A stretch of DNA of 16,696 nucleotides, from positions 1-16,696 of the forward strand of contig WAQA01000219.1 in the NCBI GenBank assembly GCA_015520475.1, in the 5' to 3' direction. The translations under genes and the position numbers were made by a program. Below, piece by piece: positions 1-7,674 of the stretch. The stretch comes from Candidatus Bathyarchaeota archaeon. GTDB lineage: Archaea; Thermoproteota; Bathyarchaeia; Bathyarchaeales; WAQA01. Numbering within the stretch: the first letter of the stretch is position 1; each line of letters opens with the position of its first letter. Under the pieces are notes generated by a model that saw only the letters and a list, made by a program, of their open reading frames with translations, did no database searches and was not told where the DNA came from.

Positions 1-1241
1 CAGATGAACCTTCGCCAACCATTTCCTGTAACGGTTTTATCTGAAACAAAATTTTCATATAATCCTTCAAAGTTAACATTTAATTTATCCGTTCTGGTAG
101 ACGGTTCTCTTGGAGGTAGAGGATTCTCAGATGGGCTTTTCTCAATCAAATCGATGAATCTTCTCTTATACTCTTCAATACAGTGTTCCCATCTATATCT
201 TCGCTCAACAGTCCTCCTAGCCTCTAAAGAGAGGGTCTCAAGTAAGTCTTCATCCTCAATCATACGGATACATGCCGATACCAGATCCTTCTGATTAATC
301 CATACATCCCCATTCATCCAGCATGTCCTAGCGAGGAACCCTACATCTTCATTCACGCTCTCTCTATACCCATTCCACCATACAGTTATCACAGGTAAGC
401 CGCAGGCCATAGCCTCTATAACTGTTAATCCAAATCCTTCCAGAACCCCGGCTACCGGATTAAAGAATACATCGCAGGAGTTTAGCATGACGGGAACCTT
501 AGACTTTTCAAGGTAACCTAGATAGAGAAGGTCATCCTTAACCCATAATGGTTTAATCCTCCGTATTCCACCGGCTATTACAAGGATTAAATCTTCTCTT
601 CCAGTTGCCTCTTTAACCATTCTCAGAGTGTTATATGCCAATGGAAGATCCAGCTTTGCTAGTCTTCCCAGATAGCCAAAGATAAAGGAGTCCCTCGGTA
701 TACCGAGCTGTTCACGGCAATCAGTTTTATCCATTGGCCTGAAGAATTCTGTGTCCACACCGTATGGGATGACGTCAACCTTCACATTCCAGAATCTTGT
801 TAGGGCATCGGCTAAGCTTCTGCTTCCCAACGCTATCATGTCATTTCCTTCGACATAGAATGCTGATACAGGTTCAATCCATCCAATCATGGAGACTGCT
901 GAATGAAGGGAGTGGCAGTGCGGTATAAACTTTCTAGTGAAGGCTCTATACGTGAATATTGGAGGTCGATCCCATATATGGATCAAATCGTAACGTTCTA
1001 GGAATTCATCATCTAAACGCCAGAGACCATCTGGTCTCCGGATATACCTCTTAACGAAGCCATCTTCAGTCTCCACAGCCTCCCCAACCCTATCTTCATC
1101 GCATGTCTCGAATATCATCTCACAATCAAAGAATTTTGAGAGTCTCTTCGTCAACTCATACGTGACTACGGATCCTCCATGTGGAATTCTTCCATGACCA
1201 TCCCAGAGAGTCCATCCCATAACAGCGATTGAATAGGTCAA
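1..1241 (-). CDS. GT4-type glycosyltransferase (3' end cut off by window edge)
   Basis: Retaining glycosyltransferase of the GT-B fold, predicted to move a sugar from a nucleotide-sugar donor to an unidentified acceptor at the inner membrane face or in the cytosol. The frame is open from the start to the left edge (413 codons seen, no stop). Visible signs are an N-terminal beta strand (YSIAVMGW) followed by a glycine loop (IPHGGS, residues 19-24), the inter-domain IPYGVDTEFF (158-167), a second Rossmann strand opening with FGYLGRLAKLD (188-198), and the GT4 E-x7-E signature in EGFGLTVIEAMACGLPV (268-284; E268 and E276). I chose a TTG start at 1241 because the first ATG (1220) would cut off the first beta strand, and a stop lies two codons upstream of the TTG. 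The tail after about residue 370 is hydrophilic. It may be co-transcribed with the small gene upstream. Donor and acceptor cannot be told. Confidence 0.88.
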   Translation of the reverse strand, partial: MTYSIAVMGWTLWDGHGRIPHGGSVVTYELTKRLSKFFDCEMIFETCDEDRVGEAVETEDGFVKRYIRRPDGLWRLDDEFLERYDLIHIWDRPPIFTYRAFTRKFIPHCHSLHSAVSMIGWIEPVSAFYVEGNDMIALGSRSLADALTRFWNVKVDVIPYGVDTEFFRPMDKTDCREQLGIPRDSFIFGYLGRLAKLDLPLAYNTLRMVKEATGREDLILVIAGGIRRIKPLWVKDDLLYLGYLEKSKVPVMLNSCDVFFNPVAGVLEGFGLTVIEAMACGLPVITVWWNGYRESVNEDVGFLARTCWMNGDVWINQKDLVSACIRMIEDEDLLETLSLEARRTVERRYRWEHCIEEYKRRFIDLIEKSPSENPLPPREPSTRTDKLNVNFEGLYENFVSDKTVTGNGWRRFI

Positions 1242-1325
1242 TCTCTCTTATACACTCCACAGTAAAAGGGATATATGACTAAAGGATGAAAAACATCAAT
1301 TGGGAGGGGAAGAACTATAATAGAT

Positions 1326-1472
1326 TCACTGTTTACCTTTCTCTTTTTCAAGTATCTTCTTTAATTCCTCGATCAGAACCTCTATCTCCTCAACTCCTCC
1401 TATCGGAACGGTCGTGCCATAATCATCTGAGATACACCATTCCCCGGTTGCAGCTTTCCAGAGAGACCACAT
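1326..1472 (-). CDS. small protein of unknown function, 48 residues
   Basis: I do not recognise this protein. The ATG at 1472 is preceded by a near-perfect ribosome-binding site, GGAGGTG (1479-1485), with a 6-base spacer; this is the main reason to believe the gene. The product starts MWSLWKAATGEWCISDDYG and continues into a charged, probably helical tail of alternating Glu/Lys/Leu/Ile (residues 26-48). It has no membrane segment and a single cysteine. The form suggests a small soluble protein with a short beta/loop head and an amphipathic helix, possibly a partner or regulator. It lies 84 bases upstream of the glycosyltransferase on the same strand. A T-rich stretch between them (GTTTTT on the minus strand) may end some transcripts. 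A TATA-like TAAAAAT lies at 1511-1517. Confidence 0.6.
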   Translation of the reverse strand: MWSLWKAATGEWCISDDYGTTVPIGGVEEIEVLIEELKKILEKEKGKQ

Positions 1473-1510
1473 AACATTCACCTCCATCCAGTACAAATAA
1501 TCATCGCAGA

Positions 1511-1517
1511 TTTTTAT
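1511..1517 (-). promoter_or_regulatory. possible archaeal TATA box for the 48-residue gene
   Basis: The minus strand reads ATAAAAA here, 38 bases before the ATG at 1472. Transcription about 25 bases downstream would leave a short leader that still contains the GGAGGTG site. This is a composition match only; no BRE element stands out. Confidence 0.35.
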
Positions 1518-1532
1518 GTTTTATCCATTCCC

Positions 1533-1594
1533 TGATGATTAGCACCATCATCATTCAGCATGGAAAACATTAGAACAGCGAGGTGAAGACTCGC
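1533..1594. repeat. two inverted repeats in the divergent spacer
   Basis: The spacer 1473-1657 separates the small gene (-) from the first hydrolase (+). It holds a perfect 7-bp inverted repeat, TGATGAT (1533-1539) and ATCATCA (1547-1553), with a 7-base spacer, and a perfect 5-bp one, GCGAG (1578-1582) and CTCGC (1590-1594), with a 7-base loop. The first has the size of an operator for a dimeric regulator; the second could be a small hairpin in the leader of the hydrolase gene. Nothing else was seen in the spacer. Confidence 0.4.
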
Positions 1595-1657
1595 CCAAAA
1601 GGATAAGTGCGATCAGATGGATATTATCAGCCATAAGGAACATGTATGGTGAGAAGG

Positions 1658-2959
1658 ATGAATATTCTACTTATTGCATTGGATACTTTAAGGGCGGATC
1701 ATCTAAGCTGCTATGGATATGAAAAGAAGACCTCGCCAAACATAGATGAAGAACTCGCTGGAGAAGGCGTACTCTTCTATAATTTTATAGCTCCTGGGAT
1801 ACCGACTCATCCTGGATACACTACTATATTCACTGGCATGCACCCCCTCAAACATAAGATTGTATGCCACGCTGGAAGAATAGTTCTAGATAGAAGCATC
1901 CCAACCCTACCGGAGATTCTATATAGGAATGGATATGTAACAGCGGCTGTTGACAACCTGATAGATACTGGAGGCCTCTGGTTCAGCAGAGGATATGAGT
2001 ATTACCTTTATCCTGGAGGAAGCACTGTGATATCTAGAGGCGCGAAGATAAGCGGTGAGAAAGTTACTGAGAAGGCTGTGAAGTTCCTCAGATGGTGGGG
2101 TGAAGGAGAGATCGATTCGAAACCCTTCTTCCTCTTCATTCATTATTGGGATCCACATGCACCATACCTTCCACCAGCAGGGTATAGAGAAAGATTCTAT
2201 AGTGGAGGAAGAACTGATCTTAAGCCTTTACTGGAGAAGAGCAGATGGGGACGCTTACTCCTTAAAGGATGGGTTGGAAGACTCATCGACGAAGGATACA
2301 GAAGCAAAGAATACTTTGACTCATTATATGATGAGGAAATATTATATACGGATCATCAAGTGTCTAGGGTTCTGGAAGTATTAGAGGAGATAGGAGAGAT
2401 AGATAACACTCTAGTGATAGTTACCGCTGATCACGGTGAAGGTCTTGGAGAGAACGGCATATTCTACGATCATCATGGACTCTACGATTGGGATATTAGA
2501 GTTCCATTTATAATGAGACTTCCTAAAACTCTTCCGAGAGGGAAGAGGATAGACTGTCTAGCTACACATGAAGATATACTTCCAACAGTCCTGGATATTC
2601 TGGGTATCAACGCCCCTCCAAACATAGATGGGATATCTCTACTGCCCATCATAGATGGATCTGAAGGGAGGAGAAGATTTGTCGTTAGCGTTGAGAACAC
2701 TAGAATGGCGAAGAGATCCATTAGAACACTTAGATGGAAGCTTATAGAGACGTTGAAACCTGACATCTACGGAAACCATCCTGGACATCTAGAGCTTTAT
2801 GACCTAGAAAGCCCAGAAGGTGAAGAAGAGAATTTAGCATCATCAGATACGGATTTAAAAGATGAACTACTGTCAATCATGGAGGTCTGGTATAGAAGGA
2901 AGATTGGAGGGGGAGATGATCCGTTAGCATCGCAGCCTATAAGTCTACCTATACCATAA
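1658..2959 (+). CDS. sulfatase-family hydrolase with threonine at the nucleophile site
   Basis: Alkaline-phosphatase-superfamily enzyme of the sulfatase branch (433 residues), probably a cytosolic metal-dependent phosphoester or sulfoester hydrolase, since no signal peptide is seen. Family marks, numbered from this start, are the first metal-binding region ALDTLRAD (Asp9), the nucleophile segment PTHPGYTTIFTG (49-60), WDPHAPY (164-170), and the second metal region TADHGEG (Asp258, His259) followed by HHGLYDWDIRVPFI. In classical sulfatases the nucleophile segment is C-x-P-S-R; here Thr50 stands at the cysteine position and Ser-Arg is replaced by Gly-Tyr. Formylglycine cannot form, so sulfate ester hydrolysis by the usual mechanism is doubtful. 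The ATG at 1658 is preferred because GGTGAG (1648-1653) sits 4 bases before it and the product then begins directly at the first strand. An in-frame ATG at 1646 would add four residues. Substrate unknown. Confidence 0.9.
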   Translation: MNILLIALDTLRADHLSCYGYEKKTSPNIDEELAGEGVLFYNFIAPGIPTHPGYTTIFTGMHPLKHKIVCHAGRIVLDRSIPTLPEILYRNGYVTAAVDNLIDTGGLWFSRGYEYYLYPGGSTVISRGAKISGEKVTEKAVKFLRWWGEGEIDSKPFFLFIHYWDPHAPYLPPAGYRERFYSGGRTDLKPLLEKSRWGRLLLKGWVGRLIDEGYRSKEYFDSLYDEEILYTDHQVSRVLEVLEEIGEIDNTLVIVTADHGEGLGENGIFYDHHGLYDWDIRVPFIMRLPKTLPRGKRIDCLATHEDILPTVLDILGINAPPNIDGISLLPIIDGSEGRRRFVVSVENTRMAKRSIRTLRWKLIETLKPDIYGNHPGHLELYDLESPEGEEENLASSDTDLKDELLSIMEVWYRRKIGGGDDPLASQPISLPIP

Positions 2960-2989
2960 ATAAGAATAACATCTTATAGGCTGAATAAC

Positions 2990-2997
2990 TTTTTAAG
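2990..2997 (+). promoter_or_regulatory. possible TATA box for the second sulfatase-like gene
   Basis: TTTTTAAG lies 50 bases before the ATG at 3047 in an AT-rich spacer. Initiation about 25 bases downstream would leave a leader of roughly 25-30 bases holding GGAGATG. This makes separate transcription of the second hydrolase plausible, but the assignment rests only on position and composition. Confidence 0.35.
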
Positions 2998-3046
2998 CAC
3001 CATACTAAACATTAGTTTAATCTACAATGGCGGAGATGATGCTCAG

Positions 3047-4474
3047 ATGAATGTCGTTCTAATAGTCTCTGACACTTTCAGATATGATCATCTTAGATGT
3101 TACGGGAATAGGTGGATCCGTACATTTAATATAGACTCGCTGGCGGAGAGATCCATAATCTTTGAGAGGGCATATGCAGCATCATATCCTACAGTTCCAC
3201 ATCGCCATGACATATGCGTTGGAAGATTCACATTTACATATTCAGGTTGGGAGCCTCTTCCAAGAAACGAGATAACATTAGCACAGATTCTCAGGCAGGC
3301 TGGATGCGTAACTCAGCTCATCGCGGATACACCGCATATGCTGAAGGACGGCTACAATTATGATAGGGGATTCGACGGGTGGATATGGATTAGGGGGCAG
3401 GAAGGGGACAGATACATGACCTCTCCTAGAGAGGTTAAGTTTCCATGTGACTTAAGGAAGCTACGTCGAAGAGGGAGAACAACAACCCAGTATCTACGTA
3501 ACGTCTCCCTACGCAGGTTCGAGAGGGACTACTTTGTAGCTCAGACGATGAGAACAGCGATAGAATGGCTTGAACTGAACTATGACCAACATGAAAAATT
3601 CTTCCTGCACATCGACACCTTTGATCCTCATGAGCCATGGGATCCACCGAGATGGTATGTGAACATGTATGATCCAAACTATGAAGGAGAAGATATAATC
3701 TATCCGATTTACGAACCATGCGACTGCCTCTCAGAGGATGAACTTAGACATTGCAGGGCGTTATATGCTGGAGAGGCTACAATGGTGGATAGGTGGATCG
3801 GCATACTCCTAGAGAAGATGGAGGATTTAGGATTATTCGAGAACACAGCTATAATCTTCACAAGTGATCACGGATTCTACCATGGCGAGCACGGCCTCAT
3901 GGGGAAGGCTATAATAACGCCTGCAGCGCAGGGTTTAACAGCGCTCTACGAAGAGATAACCCATGTGCCGCTCATAATTTATCTGCCGGACGTTAAGGGT
4001 GGGAAGCGATATGATATTCTCGTTCAACCTCCAGACTTAACCGCGACAATAATAGATCTTTTAGGTGCTAATAGGCCTAAGGGACTCCAAGGCAAATCTC
4101 TACTGCCCATCATTAGAGGAGAGGATGTGGAATGGAGAGACTTCGCCGTCACATCTCCAAGCCTCATGCAAGGCCCAGTCTCTGGGCAACGGATAACCGT
4201 AACGACCGATGAATGGACATTCATATATGCTGGCCAAGTTGAGGATGCTATAAGGGATAATCCTGGCATGCAGGGAAACCTTGAGAGGCTCAAAGGGATT
4301 GCAGGAGAGATAAAGAATGAACTCTATAATATATCAAAGGATCCTAAGCAGGAGCATGACGTATACGAGGAGGAGAAGGATGTGGCTAAAGAGCTACATT
4401 CCAAGCTTCTCAAGTTCCTCATAGAGGCTGGAACCAAGAGAGAGTATCTTAAGTACTGGAGTAGGCTTGAGTAG
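3047..4474 (+). CDS. second sulfatase-family hydrolase, threonine-type
   Basis: A 475-residue member of the same superfamily as the gene upstream, but clearly diverged from it. Marks in order: IVSDTFRYDHLRCYG (Asp9), nucleophile segment YPTVPHRHDICVGR (47-60), DTFDPHEPW (190-198), FTSDHGFYHGEHGLMGK (271-287; Asp274, His275, Lys287). The Arg and Lys of classical sulfatases are kept (Arg53, Lys287), yet Thr49 replaces the cysteine that would become formylglycine. Compared with its neighbour it has a longer middle part, including a basic stretch at 136-160 and a CDC...C cluster (Cys225, Cys227, Cys236). No signal peptide or membrane segment is visible. No alternative in-frame start lies nearby upstream; GGAG at 3032-3035 is the likely ribosome-binding site, with rather long spacing. 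It probably hydrolyses or transfers a phosphoester. Annotation as a sulfatase would be a family label, not a function. Confidence 0.9.
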   Translation: MNVVLIVSDTFRYDHLRCYGNRWIRTFNIDSLAERSIIFERAYAASYPTVPHRHDICVGRFTFTYSGWEPLPRNEITLAQILRQAGCVTQLIADTPHMLKDGYNYDRGFDGWIWIRGQEGDRYMTSPREVKFPCDLRKLRRRGRTTTQYLRNVSLRRFERDYFVAQTMRTAIEWLELNYDQHEKFFLHIDTFDPHEPWDPPRWYVNMYDPNYEGEDIIYPIYEPCDCLSEDELRHCRALYAGEATMVDRWIGILLEKMEDLGLFENTAIIFTSDHGFYHGEHGLMGKAIITPAAQGLTALYEEITHVPLIIYLPDVKGGKRYDILVQPPDLTATIIDLLGANRPKGLQGKSLLPIIRGEDVEWRDFAVTSPSLMQGPVSGQRITVTTDEWTFIYAGQVEDAIRDNPGMQGNLERLKGIAGEIKNELYNISKDPKQEHDVYEEEKDVAKELHSKLLKFLIEAGTKREYLKYWSRLE

Positions 4475-4511
4475 CATCTCCATTCACAGACCACATCAAG
4501 CAGTCAACAGC

Positions 4512-5651
4512 TTATTCCTTTTTGTGGATTAGCCTTCTTATAGCGTTCTCTCCATCCTCAATCTTCGGAGGGCATCCCCTAACGTATACTCCTGCCCCCC
4601 TAAGTTTCTCAGCGCAGACGCCGAAGATTAGGAGTTTATTAGAGGCTGGAGCCTCCTCAACATCGCCCATAACAATGTCTATTCCAGATACATCTACATC
4701 ATCATCCACAATCACATTGTATATTGACTGTTTAGCTTGGCTGAAGCATCCGCTACACGCATTTCTTTCATGGATTGTTACGTCTATCTTGTGGTTCCTG
4801 AATGATGTGGAGAGGTTTCCCTTGAAGTTATAGCGTAACGTAATTAAAGGTTTAACCTCTTCACCCAGCACCTCAATATTATATAATTCACCAAGTTTAG
4901 ATTCGTAGGCAAGTTTAATGTGGGTTATCATTTCCGGATCATTGCCTAGAAGTCGGGCTACTGTAGCATCCGCTGCAACGGGATCCCTACTTGCAACAAT
5001 AAAGTTTAATTGGAGAGTCTTATCACGTTCTCTATCATATACTAATGTGCCGTCTTCAATTATAAGATCAGCCTTCAAAACCTTGTTTATATCAACTATC
5101 GAGTATTCAAGTCCCATCCTGTGGGTTCTCCTCTTCTGAATATCCGGCGTGCATCCTTTCATGTTCTTCAAGGCAAGCGAGAGCAACGTTTGAGTATGAG
5201 TCTTCACAACCGGCATGTTTACCAGCCTATCAGCATCAACAACCATCTTAAAGGCTAGGATATACTCCTGCACATATGGATTTGGAACAGGTAGCTTTAC
5301 ATATTCGTCCCCTTTAAGGTCGACGAGTTTGATACCTAAGCTCCTAGCCACCTCCTCGTATCCATTCATCCTGAAGGATTCAGATGTGTCCCTTCCAACG
5401 ATGCTGCTCTCAGCTATCACCGGTTCAGCGCCACCCTCAATTATCAGTTCAGCTAGCGCCTTGACAAGCATGGGGTTCGTCACCAATCCACCTCTGCAAG
5501 GAAACCTATAGAGGCAGACGTTAGGCTTCAAGATTACGGTTTCACCCTTCCTCCAGACAACTCCATCAATGTCATCGACGCATCTCTTCAATGTAGACTT
5601 CAAATCGGATGGATCTCTAAATCTTCTGAATGAAACCTTAGAAGTAGGCAT
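4512..5651 (-). CDS. DUF362 family protein with C-terminal four-cysteine module
   Basis: A 379-residue DUF362 protein. The family has no firm biochemical role and is often linked to iron-sulfur or redox chemistry. The hallmark is VVKTHTQTLLSLALKNMKGC (148-167); ILKPNVC (40-46) and the GGAEPVIAESS segment (73-83) also fit. After about residue 285 comes a tail domain with a regular cysteine set, CSGC (Cys299, Cys302), GVC (Cys346) and GCPP (Cys360), suited to bind an Fe-S cluster or zinc. It is not the usual CxxCxxCxxxCP ferredoxin pattern. There is no signal peptide. The ATG has no clear ribosome-binding site, so the message may be leaderless or have a very short leader. It converges on the sulfatase-like genes with a 37-base gap and diverges from the phosphodiesterase operon, so it is probably its own transcription unit. 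Confidence 0.88.
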   Translation of the reverse strand: MPTSKVSFRRFRDPSDLKSTLKRCVDDIDGVVWRKGETVILKPNVCLYRFPCRGGLVTNPMLVKALAELIIEGGAEPVIAESSIVGRDTSESFRMNGYEEVARSLGIKLVDLKGDEYVKLPVPNPYVQEYILAFKMVVDADRLVNMPVVKTHTQTLLSLALKNMKGCTPDIQKRRTHRMGLEYSIVDINKVLKADLIIEDGTLVYDRERDKTLQLNFIVASRDPVAADATVARLLGNDPEMITHIKLAYESKLGELYNIEVLGEEVKPLITLRYNFKGNLSTSFRNHKIDVTIHERNACSGCFSQAKQSIYNVIVDDDVDVSGIDIVMGDVEEAPASNKLLIFGVCAEKLRGAGVYVRGCPPKIEDGENAIRRLIHKKE

Positions 5652-5713
5652 GTTGGTTCAGAATAAAATAGTAGTTTGAACAGTTAATTATTGATTTCCC
5701 TTGACATTTAACG

Positions 5714-5723
5714 TTTAAATATA
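5714..5723 (+). promoter_or_regulatory. archaeal TATA box of the phosphodiesterase operon
   Basis: TTTAAATATA is a close match to an archaeal box A. It lies in the divergent spacer, about 83 bases before the TTG at 5797. Initiation about 25 bases downstream would give a leader of some 50 bases that includes AGGTGA. It is the clearest promoter-like element in the left half of the window. Confidence 0.55.
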
Positions 5724-5796
5724 TGATTCGCCATAGTCATCCTCCAAATCATCGTGGCTGTCCATTAAATGCTCAATTATATGGTAGGTGACTTGT

Positions 5797-7671
5797 TTGG
5801 TTGAGAAGGCTATTATAATAGGGTTGGATGGAGTTATACCTGGATGGATTGAGAGGTTTATTAAGGAGGGAAGAGCTCCTCACACTGAAGAGTTGATTAA
5901 GAGAGGAGTCTCAGCCGAGGCTATACCCTGTATACCAGCAGCTACAGCTACAAACTGGACCACAATAGCTACTGGAGCATGGCCTGGAACACATGGGATA
6001 GCCGGTGGGAACGTAACTCATCTACCCGGCGAACCGCTTGACAGGACACATACAGGCTTCAGAGAATATGAGGATGCTGTACCTTCAGAGGCTGAGTATT
6101 TATGGGATGCCGTTGAGAGGGCGGGGAAGAAATGTATAATAATAAAGTATCCAGTTGGATGGCCTCCAACAATCAGGAATGGAATAGTAGTTCATGGGAG
6201 GGGAGGGGGTCCTGGAAGAGGCTTCTTTGAGGTTCTCCCAAACACATGCTTCTCCACAATCGCTTATAGGGGCGCGATTAAGGTTGAATTGTCACAGGCA
6301 TCCGGATGGAGTAATCTTCCACAGTCACACTCTAAACCTCTCGAAACAGAGATATCGTTAACTCCTACCCGTCATGGAGGTGGGCAGGGAACCAGATATA
6401 GGATACTCATAATCGATTCTAGAGGTAAAGGATATGATAGAGTCTTAATATGTAGATCGAAGGATGCAGGTGAAGCCGTTACAGAACTCTCGGTTGGAGA
6501 ATGGAGCAGATGGATATACGATGGAAACTTCAAAGTTAACAGGTTCTATACGGGTGCATACCCAACCGAAGAGGGAAAGCAGCTCACAGTCACTTACAGA
6601 TTTAAGCTTATTGAACTCTCACCGGATGGGAGGAGATTCACCCTCTACTGCTCTGAGGTTGAGCCGACTGAAGGATTCACATATCCACCTTCAATAGCCA
6701 AGGAGATAATTAAGAATGTAGGACCAATCATTGAGAGACAGGGATACGACGCGTACAGGATGAGATGGATAGATGATGAGACGTTCATGGATCTCCAGAA
6801 GTATGAAGCTGAATGGATGGCCAATGCAGCAACATATCTTATGCGGAAGTATGACTGGAACCTTCTAATGATGCAGGTTCATCACTTCGATTATGCTGAA
6901 CATCTATTCCTCAAATATGTTGATCCCGTGGATCAAGGATACGATGCTGAGAGATATCCTCCTGAGAGGTACTGGAGCATGTTGAAGCGGGACTATGAAT
7001 TCTTAGATGAGATGATCGGCGCTATAATCGATGAGGCGGGCGAGGACACCCTTATAGTAGTGGTTGGAGATCACGGTCAATGTCCAGTTAAGAACATGGT
7101 TAATGTCGAACAGATTCTAGCAGATGCAGGCTTAATAAATTTTGAGATAGATGTTAGGGGGCAGAAGGTTATAGACTGGTCCAGCACGAAGGCCTATCCG
7201 ACGATGCCATGTAACATATTCGTTAACCTTGAAGGAAGAGACCCTGATGGGATAGTTAGGGAAGGAGAGGAATACGAGAGAGTCAGAGATCAAATAATAG
7301 ATGCTCTCTACAACGCCAAGGACCCGAGAACAGGGGAGAGACTTATAGCATTAGCTATGAGGAGGGAGGATGCTAAGAGCTTTGGATTATATGGGGATAG
7401 AGTTGGAGACGTTATTTACATGACGGCTACAGGATACGGTGGGGGACACGGCACGATGATGCCTACAGCAAAGATCGGAACAGGATCATACACGACAGTA
7501 CTGATCATGGCAGGTCCAGGAGTGAAGGAAGGAATCCGGATAAGCAGGCCGGTATGGCTTACAAGCGTAGCTCCTACAGTAGCCTATCTCCTAGGGGTAC
7601 CTATGCCAGCGCAGGCTGAAGGAGCAATCCTCTATGAAGCGTTAGAAACTGCAACGATAAGGGAGAAGTAG
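5797..7671 (+). CDS. type I phosphodiesterase / nucleotide pyrophosphatase-like enzyme
   Basis: A 624-residue alkaline-phosphatase-superfamily hydrolase of the nucleotide pyrophosphatase/phosphodiesterase type (PF01663-like), expected to use two metal ions and a threonine nucleophile on a phosphodiester or phosphomonoester. Numbered from this start: IIIGLDGV (Asp11), nucleophile segment PAATATNWTTIATG (47-60; Thr50), HHFDYAEH (362-369; Asp365, His369), VVVGDHGQ (422-429; Asp425, His426) and GGGHGT (His551). Together these are a full metal-ligand set. Residues from about 130 to 290 form a beta-rich insert unlike small family members; it may set substrate choice. No signal peptide or membrane anchor is seen. 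AGGTGA at 5786-5791 sits 5 bases before the TTG at 5797, which is why I prefer it to the in-frame GTG at 5788 that overlaps this site. It is followed after 3 bases by the flavin-reductase-like gene. Substrate unknown. Confidence 0.88.
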   Translation: MVEKAIIIGLDGVIPGWIERFIKEGRAPHTEELIKRGVSAEAIPCIPAATATNWTTIATGAWPGTHGIAGGNVTHLPGEPLDRTHTGFREYEDAVPSEAEYLWDAVERAGKKCIIIKYPVGWPPTIRNGIVVHGRGGGPGRGFFEVLPNTCFSTIAYRGAIKVELSQASGWSNLPQSHSKPLETEISLTPTRHGGGQGTRYRILIIDSRGKGYDRVLICRSKDAGEAVTELSVGEWSRWIYDGNFKVNRFYTGAYPTEEGKQLTVTYRFKLIELSPDGRRFTLYCSEVEPTEGFTYPPSIAKEIIKNVGPIIERQGYDAYRMRWIDDETFMDLQKYEAEWMANAATYLMRKYDWNLLMMQVHHFDYAEHLFLKYVDPVDQGYDAERYPPERYWSMLKRDYEFLDEMIGAIIDEAGEDTLIVVVGDHGQCPVKNMVNVEQILADAGLINFEIDVRGQKVIDWSSTKAYPTMPCNIFVNLEGRDPDGIVREGEEYERVRDQIIDALYNAKDPRTGERLIALAMRREDAKSFGLYGDRVGDVIYMTATGYGGGHGTMMPTAKIGTGSYTTVLIMAGPGVKEGIRISRPVWLTSVAPTVAYLLGVPMPAQAEGAILYEALETATIREK

Positions 7672-7674
7672 CGT

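Noticed and set aside
1286..1474. 62-residue + strand frame in the left spacer
   Set aside because: It lies opposite the 48-residue minus-strand gene, which has a much better ribosome-binding site and protein-like composition; the + frame has no such site.
1531..1560. Possible box C/D guide RNA suggested by TGATGA sequences on both strands
   Set aside because: The TGATGA copies are simply the arms of the inverted repeat; no D box (CTGA) occurs at proper spacing on either strand.
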